A stretch of 26,871 bases of DNA from PGZG01 sp040235405. Lineage in GTDB: Bacteria > Pseudomonadota > Gammaproteobacteria > Pseudomonadales > Alcanivoracaceae. The position numbers and the translations under genes are program-made. Below are positions 5,741 to 14,513 of the stretch, piece by piece. Position 1 is the first letter of the stretch. Each line of letters opens with the position of its first letter. Where the stretch lies: assembly GCA_040235405.1 (NCBI GenBank), contig JBECKT010000017.1:1-26871 (forward strand), in the 5' to 3' direction. Under the pieces are notes generated by a model, which worked only from the letters and a program-made list of their open reading frames with translations, was not told where the DNA came from and made no database searches.

Positions 5741-7200
5741 TGAGCTTCTCAGCCGGCTGGTTATCGCAGCTCGAACGGCTCGGCAACCGCCTGCCCCACC
5801 CCACCCTGCTGTTTGTCTGGCTCTGCCTGCTGCTGCTGCCAGTCAGCGCACTGGTCAGTGTCATCACCCCTGATACTGCTCACCCGCTGAGCGGCGATCC
5901 GCTGCCGCTACGCTCACTATTATCTGCAGAAGGCGTGCGCTGGATATTAACCTCCATGGTCAGCAACTTTACCGGCTTCGCCCCGCTGGGCGTGGTACTG
6001 GTGGCGATGCTGGGGATCGGTGTGGCGGAACATTCCGGCCTGCTTGGCAGCATGCTGGGAGCGATTGTCCGGCGCGCTTCACAACCTTTACTGGTGCCGC
6101 TGGTGGCATTCGCCGGCGTGCTTTCCAGTATTGCTGCAGACGCCGGATACGTGGTGCTGATTCCGCTTGCGGCGCTGCTGTTCCAGCGCGCTGGCCGCTC
6201 GCCTCTGACTGGAATCGCAGTGGCGTTTGCCGGCGTTTCCGGTGGTTTCAGTGCCAACCTGCTACTCGGCCCGGTCGATGCCCTGCTTGCCGGCATCAGC
6301 ACGGAAGCTGCCCGCACGTTACAACCGGACAGCAGTGTCGGGGCGGCAGCGAACTACTGGTTCATGCTTGTTTCCACCGTGCTGGTCACGCTGGTGATCA
6401 CCTTGGTGACGCCGGCGGAGAAAGCCGGCAAAGCCGTTGTCGTAGCCGATCAGCACAGCATTTCAAACCGCACCACGCTGCTGACATCGCTCGGCCTGCT
6501 GGGCTATCTGCTCAGCATCGCCGCCCTGACCCTGCCCGACGGCGCGCCATTACGCCACCCGGATAGCGGCGACCTGCTCAGCTCACCGTTCATGCAGGGC
6601 ATTGTCATTGTTATCGCGCTGGGCTTCGCGGTCTGCGGGCTGATTTTCGGCTATAGCAGTGGCGCATTCCGCAACGGCAGTGACGTGATCCGCTCGCTTG
6701 AAAAAACCATGGCACAGCTTTCCGGCTATCTGGTACTGATGTTTTTTGCCGCACAGTTTGTTGCCTGGTTCAACTGGTCCGGCATGGCACTGGTGATGGC
6801 GGTAAAAGGTGCGGCAGCGTTAACCGCCATTAACCTGCCGACACCGCTGCTGATGATCGCGCTGATCCTGCTGGTGGCAGTGCTGAATCTGCTGATTGGC
6901 AGCGCCTCGGCAAAGTGGGCACTGCTGGCACCACTGCTGATTCCGATGCTGATGCTGGCCGGCGTGCAGCCGGATGCCACACAGGCGGCATTCAGGGTGG
7001 GCGATTCCAGCACCAATCTGATCACCCCGTTGATGCCCTACTTTGCATTGGTGCTCGGTTTTGTGCGCCAGCACAAAACCGATGCCGGGATTGGCACGCT
7101 GATGGCGATGATGTTGCCCTACAGCCTTGCCCTGCTGTTGGCGTGGAGCCTGCTTCTGGCAATCTGGCTCGGCTTCGGCTGGCCACTCGGACCAGTCTGA
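5740..7200 (+). CDS. AbgT family transporter (p-aminobenzoyl-glutamate / antimetabolite type)
   Basis: A 486-residue inner-membrane protein with about 12 hydrophobic segments. It contains AbgT-family signatures: GFSANLLLGPVDALLAGIS in the middle and GDSSTNLITPLMPY near the C-terminus, both in regions corresponding to the re-entrant hairpins of AbgT structures. E. coli AbgT (about 508 residues) imports p-aminobenzoyl-glutamate, a folate breakdown product. Other members such as MtrF and YdaH were reported to export sulfonamides, so direction and substrate are open. The ATG shares a base with the cyclase stop (TGATG), implying translational coupling; there is no separate promoter. It is convergent with queF, whose stop is only 16 bases away, with no terminator visible between them. 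abgA/abgB hydrolase genes are absent here. Confidence 0.88.
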   Translation: MSFSAGWLSQLERLGNRLPHPTLLFVWLCLLLLPVSALVSVITPDTAHPLSGDPLPLRSLLSAEGVRWILTSMVSNFTGFAPLGVVLVAMLGIGVAEHSGLLGSMLGAIVRRASQPLLVPLVAFAGVLSSIAADAGYVVLIPLAALLFQRAGRSPLTGIAVAFAGVSGGFSANLLLGPVDALLAGISTEAARTLQPDSSVGAAANYWFMLVSTVLVTLVITLVTPAEKAGKAVVVADQHSISNRTTLLTSLGLLGYLLSIAALTLPDGAPLRHPDSGDLLSSPFMQGIVIVIALGFAVCGLIFGYSSGAFRNGSDVIRSLEKTMAQLSGYLVLMFFAAQFVAWFNWSGMALVMAVKGAAALTAINLPTPLLMIALILLVAVLNLLIGSASAKWALLAPLLIPMLMLAGVQPDATQAAFRVGDSSTNLITPLMPYFALVLGFVRQHKTDAGIGTLMAMMLPYSLALLLAWSLLLAIWLGFGWPLGPV

Positions 7201-7216
7201 AACAATCAACCCCGGG

Positions 7217-8041
7217 TTATTGCCTGACCACACGCCGATTCAGCGCGCTCTCCTCGAAGTTTGACCGGAACGGATTGATATCCAGCCCGCCACGGCGGGT
7301 AAATCGGCCGTACACGCTCAGTTGCCGAGGCTGACACTGCTGCAGGATATCGGTAAATACCTGTTCGATAATCTGTTCGTGAAACCCCTGATGGCTACGC
7401 AGCGCGATCACGTATCTCAGCAAGGTAACCTGACTGATCGGCGCGCCGGTATAACGCACCACCAGAGTAGCCCAGTCCGGCTGCCCGGTTACCGGACACA
7501 GGCTGCGCAGCAAATGACTGTAAAGCGTCTCGGTGCGCTCCGGCCCCTGATCGCTCAACAAGCGGATATCCTCGACCGCACTATCAATTTCAATGTCGAT
7601 ACGATCGACACAGTCACCACTAATCTCAAGCCATGGATCCGCGGCAACATTGTCAAGCGTGCGCAGTCGGACATCTACCGGGCCGCCCGCGCAATCAGAC
7701 AGATCCTTCTCCATCAACGAGCGCACCGCCGCAACAGAGTTGAAACGGCTATTGGCAAATGAATTCAGATAAAGCTTGAGCGATTTCGACTCAACCAGAT
7801 TGCGGCTGTTACAGGGCACCGAAAACTCCCCCACCATCACCACCGGTTTACCACGGCCATCGAGCCAGGACAGCTCGTAGGCATTCCAGTAGTCCATGCC
7901 ATGGAACGGCAATGCCTCAGGGTCAAGGTCAAGCACCTCACGGGCATCCCGGCGCGGCACCGGGCACAGCAACGCCGGGGTGTACTGATCAATGTAGTCT
8001 GTACGCCGACCTAACGGCGTTTCGTCAAACGGGCTGGCCAT
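7217..8041 (-). CDS. queF: NADPH-dependent 7-cyano-7-deazaguanine (preQ0) reductase, long form
   Basis: QueF reduces the nitrile of preQ0 to the amine of preQ1, the last soluble step before insertion into tRNA on the way to queuosine. The 274-residue length fits the two-domain (YqcD/E. coli) type. C182 in LCPVTGQPDW is the nucleophile that forms the thioimide, and D189 in the same segment is the conserved acid (E. coli C190 and D197). The NADPH-binding QueF motif ESKSLKLYLNS is at residues 84-94. The start ATG 8041 has GGAG 8 bases upstream. It is the last gene of the long leftward run, 36 bases after yadH; that neighbour has no evident link to queuosine. Confidence 0.95.
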   Translation of the reverse strand: MASPFDETPLGRRTDYIDQYTPALLCPVPRRDAREVLDLDPEALPFHGMDYWNAYELSWLDGRGKPVVMVGEFSVPCNSRNLVESKSLKLYLNSFANSRFNSVAAVRSLMEKDLSDCAGGPVDVRLRTLDNVAADPWLEISGDCVDRIDIEIDSAVEDIRLLSDQGPERTETLYSHLLRSLCPVTGQPDWATLVVRYTGAPISQVTLLRYVIALRSHQGFHEQIIEQVFTDILQQCQPRQLSVYGRFTRRGGLDINPFRSNFEESALNRRVVRQ

Positions 8042-8077
8042 GAAGGGCTCTCCGGTACAGGTGCCCCCATTCTATCA

Positions 8078-8851
8078 CTATTGCCGAATACCGATACCGC
8101 GGTTCAGCATCCACAGGGCCAGGGCAAACAGGCCCACGGTAAACAGGAGAATAGCCGCCAGCGACCCCAGTACATCCACGTCACTGACACCGAGCAGGCC
8201 GTAACGGAAGGTATTCACCATATAGACAACCGGGTTGAACAAGGACACCGTGCGCCAGAACCCCGGCAGCAGGTCAATGGAGTAGAACACCCCGCCCAGA
8301 TAGGTCAGCGGTGTCAGTACAAAGGTAGGAATGATCGCAACATCATCAAACTTGTTGGCAAACATGGCATTAATAAAACCGCCAATGGAAAACAGCACCG
8401 CGGTCAGCACCACGACCAGAATCGTGACCAGCACATGCTGAATCTGCAGTTCGGTGAAAAACAGCGACAACAGCGTAACAATCAGGCCAACGAAGATACC
8501 GCGCGCCACGCCGCCGGCGACATACCCGAGCAGGATCGTCACACTCGACATCGGCGACACCAGCATCTCCTCAATGGAGCGCTGGAACTTGGTCGAGTAG
8601 AACGAGCTGACCACATTGCCATAGCTGTTCTGGATTACGCTCATCATCACCAGTCCGGGGACAATAAACTGCATGTAACCAAAGCCACCCATGTCGCCGA
8701 TCCGGCTACCGATCAGATTGCCGAAAATAACGAAATACAGCGTCATGGTGATCGCCGGTGGCAACAGGGTCTGCGGCCATATCCGGACAAACCGGCGGAT
8801 TTCCTTGACCACGATGGTTTGAAAGGCAACCCACTGATAGTGCGTGTTCAT
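8078..8851 (-). CDS. yadH: ABC-2 type exporter permease, YadH-like
   Basis: A 257-residue inner-membrane protein with about six hydrophobic segments and an ABC-2 permease layout. The N-terminal stretch with KEIRRFVRIWPQTLLPPAITMTLYFVIFG is followed by GLVMMSVIQNSYGNVVSSFYSTKFQRSIEEMLVSPMS, characteristic of YadH (E. coli, 256 residues). It pairs with the ATPase just upstream; their genes overlap by four bases (ATGA). The substrate of YadGH is not established; related systems move polysaccharides or drugs. Confidence 0.9.
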   Translation of the reverse strand: MNTHYQWVAFQTIVVKEIRRFVRIWPQTLLPPAITMTLYFVIFGNLIGSRIGDMGGFGYMQFIVPGLVMMSVIQNSYGNVVSSFYSTKFQRSIEEMLVSPMSSVTILLGYVAGGVARGIFVGLIVTLLSLFFTELQIQHVLVTILVVVLTAVLFSIGGFINAMFANKFDDVAIIPTFVLTPLTYLGGVFYSIDLLPGFWRTVSLFNPVVYMVNTFRYGLLGVSDVDVLGSLAAILLFTVGLFALALWMLNRGIGIRQ

Positions 8852-9780
8852 GCTGTGCCCTCCGCATCCAGATTACGCTCCACCAGGCGCAAGAACAGCT
8901 CCTCCAGCCTGTTGCTCTTGTTACGCATACTCAGCACGGAAATACCCTGAGCTGCCAGGGCCGCAAACAGGTCATTCAATACCCGGGTTTTCGGCACCTC
9001 CACTTCCAGAGTCCGAGGGTCGCGCAGCTTCAGTATCAGCCCTTCAATGTGCGGCGCACTATCCAGCGATGCGGCCAGATCAAGCACAAAAGTTTCGATA
9101 TGCAGCTTTTCGAGCAGTGACTTCATATCAGTATTTTCGACGATACGGCCACGATCAATAATCGCAATCCGCCGGCACAACGACTCGGCCTCTTCCAGAT
9201 AATGGGTAGTCAGGATGATGGTCTTGCCCAGCTGGTTCAGCTCGGTCAGAAAATCCCACATTGAGCGGCGCAGCTCGATATCGACACCTGCGGTGGGCTC
9301 ATCAAGAATCAGCAGGTCAGGCTCATGGACCAGTGCCCGGGCAATCATCAGACGACGCTTCATACCGCCGGACAACATCCGCGACTGACTTTCGCGCTTG
9401 TCCCAAAGGCCCAGCTTGCGCAGATAAAATTCGGCCCGTTCCTGCGCCCTGGACGCGGGAATGCCATAAAAACCCGCCTGGGTCACCAGAATGTCGAATA
9501 CTTTCTCGAACTGGTTAAAGTTGAATTCCTGCGGCACCACGCCAACCCGGCGCTTGGCATCGACCCGGTCACGATCAAGGTCATGGCCGAAAACCTCGAC
9601 ACTGCCGCCAGTCTTGTTCACCAGTGAACTGATAATACCGATGGTGGTCGATTTGCCGGCCCCATTGGGCCCGAGCAGGGCAAAAAATTCACCGGCCTGT
9701 ACATCAAGACTGATGCCCTTCAGGGCTTCAACACCGTTTCCATAGATTTTGCGCACATCGCGCAGCGCCAGAGCAGACAA
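8848..9780 (-). CDS. yadG: ABC transporter ATP-binding protein, YadG-like
   Basis: A 310-residue ABC ATPase that powers the YadH permease. The Walker A motif is GPNGAGKST (residues 37-45), the signature LSGGMKRRL is near 138, Walker B LLILDEPTAGVD is near 155 and the switch histidine is in ILTTHYLEEAE. The alignment to E. coli YadG as I remember it is close from end to end, including IGIISSLVNKT and MRNKSNRLEELF. The start is a TTG at 9780 with GAGGG about 9 bases upstream; no ATG precedes the conserved N-terminus, so TTG is probably genuine. The stop overlaps the yadH start as ATGA. The histidine phosphatase gene lies 47 bases upstream on the same strand. Confidence 0.92.
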   Translation of the reverse strand: MSALALRDVRKIYGNGVEALKGISLDVQAGEFFALLGPNGAGKSTTIGIISSLVNKTGGSVEVFGHDLDRDRVDAKRRVGVVPQEFNFNQFEKVFDILVTQAGFYGIPASRAQERAEFYLRKLGLWDKRESQSRMLSGGMKRRLMIARALVHEPDLLILDEPTAGVDIELRRSMWDFLTELNQLGKTIILTTHYLEEAESLCRRIAIIDRGRIVENTDMKSLLEKLHIETFVLDLAASLDSAPHIEGLILKLRDPRTLEVEVPKTRVLNDLFAALAAQGISVLSMRNKSNRLEELFLRLVERNLDAEGTA

Positions 9781-9827
9781 GGAAGGTAACCCTCAAGCAG
9801 AACAGGGGGGACACTATAGCAGACCGC

Positions 9828-10517
9828 TCAGCAAGGCGTTGGCAACAGCTCAGCCAGTGACCGGCGCTGCCACTCTCCTCGCCATACCCAATGCAGCTCA
9901 CGGTCATCGAACCAGAGCCAGACCCCCTCCATCATCCATGGCCAGTCCTGCTCGCTGACCCGACCAAGGCCGAGCAGATTAGCGACGAACGCTACGATAA
10001 TGGTGTCGTGGCTGACATGAACCGCCAGGGTGCCGGGTTCCGGCTGGCGCGCCTGCAGGAACCCGAGCAGCTTCTGCCGCCCGGCATCAGGGCTGAGCAA
10101 GCCTGCCAGCCCGTCACTGATGTGGTGATTGATAAAACCGAGCGCACCGAGCTTCATGAAGTGCGGCCCGACAACGGCGACATCCTCGACGTAGCAGCCC
10201 GGCTCCACCAGCACCATACTGCGCTCGATCTCCATCGGGGCGGCAAGCAAACCCGCCTCCATGGCACCTTCCATCATCGCCTGTGCAGTATCGACGCAGC
10301 GACCGACCGGGCTGCTGCTGATCCGTGTCAAAGGACGTCCCAGTGACGCTCCCCAGCTGCGCGCCATGGCAACGCCCTCTTCGGTCAGCGGCAGCCGGTA
10401 ATCGGCAAAGCCGTCTTTGGCCAGTTCCCTGACTGAATGCCGGGTAAACAGGTGCACCGGTTCTGCGGCCGGCAACAGGGAAAGGGCTGGTTTCAGAGTC
10501 GGGTGTAATCGTGCCAT
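9828..10517 (-). CDS. Histidine phosphatase superfamily protein
   Basis: A 229-residue protein with the histidine phosphatase fold markers. FTRHSVRE (R26, H27) is the phosphohistidine motif with Ser where Gly or Ala is usual. L-T-E-E-G at 44-48 and SSPVGRCVDTAQ at 68-79 supply the second arginine region, and HVSHDTII (H170, D171) the second catalytic histidine with Asp after it. The HD pair resembles acid phosphatase-like members rather than phosphoglycerate mutases. There is no signal peptide, so it is probably cytoplasmic. The substrate cannot be told from sequence. It lies between tgpA and yadG on the same strand, with gaps of 87 and 47 bases. Confidence 0.75.
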   Translation of the reverse strand: MARLHPTLKPALSLLPAAEPVHLFTRHSVRELAKDGFADYRLPLTEEGVAMARSWGASLGRPLTRISSSPVGRCVDTAQAMMEGAMEAGLLAAPMEIERSMVLVEPGCYVEDVAVVGPHFMKLGALGFINHHISDGLAGLLSPDAGRQKLLGFLQARQPEPGTLAVHVSHDTIIVAFVANLLGLGRVSEQDWPWMMEGVWLWFDDRELHWVWRGEWQRRSLAELLPTPC

Positions 10518-10574
10518 CAGTCAGTATCGTTTCTCTTCCGGTTGGCCTGACGTTACGCCACAGCCATGACCAAG

Positions 10575-10608
10575 GTTATACGCCTGGAGCAGGTAGTTAA
10601 AAGGTCAA
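10575..10608 (-). promoter_or_regulatory. Weak candidate promoter before the histidine phosphatase-yadGH-queF genes
   Basis: The minus strand has TATAAC at 10575-10580 (5 of 6 to the -10 consensus), 57 bases before the phosphatase ATG. A TTGACC lies at 10603-10608, but the spacing of 22 is too long; TTTTAA at 16 bases is a poor alternative. The 87-base gap after tgpA contains no other evident signal. Confidence 0.25.
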
Positions 10609-12635
10609 CGCCGACTCATACGGGCAACTTTACGGCGCAGCACAACGAGCTGACGCCGCAACAGCCCAGGCTCGGTCGCCAATGGCTTGTATACTGCCGC
10701 CTCGAAACAGCTGTGCCAATCCTGCAGCGCCATGGCTGCTCGCGGATAGCGCTGGGCCGCTGCGGCAATCACCTGAGACGGCGGCAGGTGCGCTGGCGGG
10801 TTCAGTCCGCGCTTGTGCATCAGACGCAGCATGGCCCGGTATTCCCGTTGCCACCAGGTCAGCCCTGGCCGCCGTGCCCGCCACAGCATCCATACAAGCA
10901 TTACCGCCATCACCGACCCGCCGACGGCAGCCAGCGCCATCACCATGCGCTCCGGGGTTACCCGGCCGAGCCAGCGGCTGAGAAATTCAAGCTGACCCTG
11001 CTGGTTATAACCAAGCACCCATTTTGCCCAGCCGAATTCAATGTAATCCATCAGATAGCTCAGGCGCGTCAACAATGGATTACTACGTAATGCTGCCGCC
11101 AGACCAGTCTCCGTTTGCTCATCAAGGCCGGCCAACGCCTGCTCCAGTCCCAGCTCGATACGCGCCGGCGCCACCGCTGCAGTGGGATCAAACTCAATCC
11201 AGCCCTGCTCCGGCAACCAGGCTTCAACCCAGACATGGGCATCGTACTGACGTACCTGAAGGTGATTGCCAAGCGGATTCAACTGCCCACCCTGATAACC
11301 GGCTACGATCCGTGCGGGTATCCCGGCTGCCCGCAGCAGAAACGCGAAACTGGATGCATAGTGTTCACAAAACCCGCGGCGGGTGCGAAACAGAAAATCA
11401 TCCACCGTGTGCTGACCAAGTAACGGGGGCTCAAGGGTGTAATAAAATTCCTCCTCATTCAGCCAGCGTAATAGCCGGTTGGCATAGTCTGCGTCGGTGG
11501 CAGATTCATCGCGCCACTGTTGCGCCATGGCGCTGGCCCGGGGATTGCTGCCCGAAGGCAGGGCCACGTAAAACTTGCGCTCCCACTCTTTCAACCCCTC
11601 CACGGCTACCGGTATCAGGTAGCTGGCCACCCGGTAATCATAAGTTGTTTCAATATCAGTGCGCCGCACCAGACGCAGATCGCGGGCCAACCCTACATCT
11701 GTCTTGTCACTGAAAGGTACAGACATCGCATACAACCACTGACGCCCGGTACGCTCCATAACAACACGATATTTCCATGCCACATCACCGCGGTCAGCCA
11801 GCAACTGCAAATACCATTGCGGCGAGACACCACCCGGGAATCGAATATATTCCTGACGATCCAGCGCCGGTGGCACTGCCTGACTCCAGCGCCGCCCGTC
11901 GAACCAGCCATAGGTCAAGCCCCGCCAGTAACGTAACGACGGCGGCGGTACCTCGCCATCAAATTCAACCCGGAAAGCGAGATCGTTCTGTCGCGACAGA
12001 CGGCTGATTTCACCCGGCGCCATCGAATCGCTCATCCCGGTTTTACCCTGATGCTGTTCGACCTTCAGGTTCCACAGCGGTGGCAATCGCGGCACCAGCA
12101 CAAAGAAAACCAGCATCAGCGGAACCGCCTGTGCCACCATCTTCGCCGACAACCGCAAGTGTCGCCAGGGTGACACGCCGCTTTCCGGGTGATTTATTCC
12201 GATCAGCGCAGCAACCACCAGCACCAGCACCACGCCAATGTACACAGTGACAAGGGGGCCGGTAGAAAACAGAAACGCCGTTGCCAATACGAAGCAGGCA
12301 AGAATAATTACCACGTAGGCATCACGGAGGCGAAACATCTCCAGCATCTTCAGCGCGAACGCCGCAACCAGCAGGGTCACACCGGCGTCCGGGCCAAGCA
12401 GTGTTCCGTGGCTGTACAGTGTGGCGCCGACCAGCCCCAGCAATAACATGCCACGCAGCAGTTTCCCCGGCATGGCAACGCGGCCTCGCTGAATCATGAT
12501 GCGCCATAACAGCAACAAAGGCACAGCGACAGACAGCCACAGCTCAGCCCTGATCATGTGCGGCAGCGACGCAAGCAGGACGCCACTGATTAGCCAGGGG
12601 AAAGCATGGCGGGGAACCTGATAGACGCGCGCCAT
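10605..12635 (-). CDS. tgpA: TgpA-like membrane protein with periplasmic transglutaminase-like domain (DUF3488)
   Basis: A 676-residue protein. About six hydrophobic segments span residues 10-185 (DUF3488 region), followed by a periplasmic region with a transglutaminase core, one membrane segment near 560-585 and a cytoplasmic tail (DUF4129-like). The catalytic triad is visible as C423 (RRGFCEHYASSF), H467 (YDAHVWVEAW) and D483 (WIEFDPTAA). This matches P. aeruginosa TgpA (C404, H448, D464) with a constant offset of 19. TgpA is reported as important for viability in P. aeruginosa; the physiological substrate is unclear. The ATG shares a base with the upstream DUF58 stop (TGATG), so it is translationally coupled in the moxR-DUF58-tgpA module. 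Confidence 0.92.
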   Translation of the reverse strand: MARVYQVPRHAFPWLISGVLLASLPHMIRAELWLSVAVPLLLLWRIMIQRGRVAMPGKLLRGMLLLGLVGATLYSHGTLLGPDAGVTLLVAAFALKMLEMFRLRDAYVVIILACFVLATAFLFSTGPLVTVYIGVVLVLVVAALIGINHPESGVSPWRHLRLSAKMVAQAVPLMLVFFVLVPRLPPLWNLKVEQHQGKTGMSDSMAPGEISRLSRQNDLAFRVEFDGEVPPPSLRYWRGLTYGWFDGRRWSQAVPPALDRQEYIRFPGGVSPQWYLQLLADRGDVAWKYRVVMERTGRQWLYAMSVPFSDKTDVGLARDLRLVRRTDIETTYDYRVASYLIPVAVEGLKEWERKFYVALPSGSNPRASAMAQQWRDESATDADYANRLLRWLNEEEFYYTLEPPLLGQHTVDDFLFRTRRGFCEHYASSFAFLLRAAGIPARIVAGYQGGQLNPLGNHLQVRQYDAHVWVEAWLPEQGWIEFDPTAAVAPARIELGLEQALAGLDEQTETGLAAALRSNPLLTRLSYLMDYIEFGWAKWVLGYNQQGQLEFLSRWLGRVTPERMVMALAAVGGSVMAVMLVWMLWRARRPGLTWWQREYRAMLRLMHKRGLNPPAHLPPSQVIAAAAQRYPRAAMALQDWHSCFEAAVYKPLATEPGLLRRQLVVLRRKVARMSRR

Positions 12636-13594
12636 CAGCCACCGCCTCCGGACAGGGCCAACATCTCCAGCGCGCGCTCACGCTGCAACAGACCAGTACC
12701 GGGCTCCAGTTCACCATCCGGCAGGCGCAAGCCGTACCGCTCACCGCGCTGATCAAGCTGCAGCACCCAGTAGCAGAGCCGACTGTAGCGGGTTTCCGGA
12801 TCATGCCCGGACAGTTTGCTCCACTCCAGCCACAACCGCCCCTCGGCCGGATCGCTGAACTGCTTGGTATTGAGGCCGCGGCCACGGGCATAACTTTTCC
12901 AGTCAACCAGACGCAACGAGTCGCCGGCCACATAGCTCCTCAGCCCCTCGAATTCTTCGCTGCCACGATCCTGATGGCTGGCGCCGCTATCATCATCCCC
13001 GCCACTGGTCGGGCATTCACCGCCCGGCAAAGCCTGCGGCCAGGCCACACAGGTATGATCCAGATCGACCAGACTCCAGCTGCGCAATAAACCCAAAGGG
13101 TAGCGACTCTCGATACGCAGGCGACCGGGGTGCTGACGGCCACGCCTGCGCAACTGCACACTCAGCCACAGGCTCCGTTCCTCGCCCGCTTCAACCGACA
13201 CCTCCTCCGCCGGCGCGCCCGGCCAGTGCAACCAGAGACTGCAATGCGCATGGCTATCACTGACGACACGCACTTCCAGCGCGCCACGGGCACCGGCGAA
13301 ACCCGGCCGCATGCCCGCCGCCAACAATTTCACACCAGCAAGATTGCCAAACGTATGCAGGATCGCCATCAGAAAAAGGCTGACCAGCAGGAACGAAAAC
13401 CCCAGCAGCAGATTGTTTTCGTAATTGATACCACCGATAAAAAGCAACGCGGCGATCAGCAGAAAGAAGAAACCGTAGGCTGAGGGGAAAATGAAAATGC
13501 GGCGCTGATCCAGCACCACCTGACGGGAAGGAGGAATACGCCGCTGCAGCCAACCATGCCAGAGTCTGGTGACAATCCGGCGCAGGCCTTTCAT
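12635..13594 (-). CDS. DUF58 domain protein
   Basis: A 319-residue protein with a short basic N-terminus and two hydrophobic segments at about residues 30-85. The DUF58 signature follows: EEFEGLRSYVAGDSLRLVDWKSYARGR, near residues 213-239. DUF58 proteins are regularly encoded between a MoxR ATPase and a transglutaminase-like or von Willebrand A protein, and are thought to be membrane-anchored clients of the ATPase. Here it overlaps both neighbours by one base (TGATG at each junction), which is strong evidence for equimolar co-expression. No enzymatic function is known for the family. Confidence 0.88.
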   Translation of the reverse strand: MKGLRRIVTRLWHGWLQRRIPPSRQVVLDQRRIFIFPSAYGFFFLLIAALLFIGGINYENNLLLGFSFLLVSLFLMAILHTFGNLAGVKLLAAGMRPGFAGARGALEVRVVSDSHAHCSLWLHWPGAPAEEVSVEAGEERSLWLSVQLRRRGRQHPGRLRIESRYPLGLLRSWSLVDLDHTCVAWPQALPGGECPTSGGDDDSGASHQDRGSEEFEGLRSYVAGDSLRLVDWKSYARGRGLNTKQFSDPAEGRLWLEWSKLSGHDPETRYSRLCYWVLQLDQRGERYGLRLPDGELEPGTGLLQRERALEMLALSGGGG

Positions 13595-14511
13595 CAGCTG
13601 CGCCGCACCACCGGAACCGCTTCCAGCAGCTGCTGTGTCGAAGCGGCGGTGGTGCCTCCAACGCTACCCTGCAAACGATGCGCAGTGACAGGGCCAAGCA
13701 CCACCTGCACATCTTCAGGCGTGACATAATCCCGTCCTGCCAGCAACGCCCAGGCTCTTGCCGCACGCAAAAGACCAAGCCCCGCACGCGGAGACAGACC
13801 GGCGACAAACAGCCCGCCCTGACGACTGTAACCAAGCAGACGCTGGACATAATCAATCAGGTCTGCCGATGCGTGCACCTTTTCAACCAGCAACATCATC
13901 TGCATCAGCTCGCCAGTGCCGAGTTGTGGGCTCATGGTCAATGCATGCTCACGACGATCACTGCCGGAGAGCAGGGTGATCTCGGTTTCCGCCGAAGGAT
14001 AGCCAAGCGATATCCGCATCAGAAAGCGATCCAGCTGTGACTCCGGCAACGGAAAGGTGCCGGCCTGAGTCACCGGGTTTTGCGTGGCAATCACAAAAAA
14101 CGGTTCCGGCAGCGGCCGGGAGACACCGTCGAGGGTAACCTGTCGCTCCTCCATGGCTTCCAGCAGAGCGCTCTGGGTTTTCGGCGTTGCCCGGTTGATC
14201 TCATCCGCCAACAGCAGCTGGGTAAATACCGGCCCCGGCCGCAACTGGAACTCTCGACTATCCGGCTCGAAAATCGATACGCCGAGAATGTCTGCGGGCA
14301 GCATGTCACTGGTAAACTGAACGCGACGATACTCAAGCGAAAATACTCTGGCGAGAGCGTGGGCCAGTGTGGTCTTGCCCATGCCGGGAAGATCTTCAAT
14401 CAACAGGTGGCCCCGGGCCAACAGGCACGCAACAGCCAGACGAATCTGCTCTTCCTTGCCAAGCACCACGTCTGAAACAGCGGCGATGGCGCGACCAATG
14501 GCCGTGGTCAT
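13594..14511 (-). CDS. MoxR family AAA+ ATPase
   Basis: A 305-residue AAA+ protein of the MoxR group, chaperone-like ATPases that mature or assemble partner complexes. Walker A is LPGMGKTT (residues 41-48), Walker B LLLADEINRA is near 108, and sensor 1 is in FFVIATQNPVTQAGTFPLPESQLDRF. The C-terminal lid follows (GLSPRAGLGLLRAARAWALL). It is the first gene of the moxR-DUF58-tgpA set. ATG 14511 follows the metZ stop after only two bases, and its Shine-Dalgarno (GGAG, 7 bases upstream) is inside metZ, so it appears to be read from the upstream biosynthetic transcript. Confidence 0.92.
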   Translation of the reverse strand: MTTAIGRAIAAVSDVVLGKEEQIRLAVACLLARGHLLIEDLPGMGKTTLAHALARVFSLEYRRVQFTSDMLPADILGVSIFEPDSREFQLRPGPVFTQLLLADEINRATPKTQSALLEAMEERQVTLDGVSRPLPEPFFVIATQNPVTQAGTFPLPESQLDRFLMRISLGYPSAETEITLLSGSDRREHALTMSPQLGTGELMQMMLLVEKVHASADLIDYVQRLLGYSRQGGLFVAGLSPRAGLGLLRAARAWALLAGRDYVTPEDVQVVLGPVTAHRLQGSVGGTTAASTQQLLEAVPVVRRS

Positions 14512-14513
14512 TG

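Noticed and set aside
8081..8950. Plus-strand frame opposite yadH
   Set aside because: Gln- and His-rich shadow of a well-supported permease gene.
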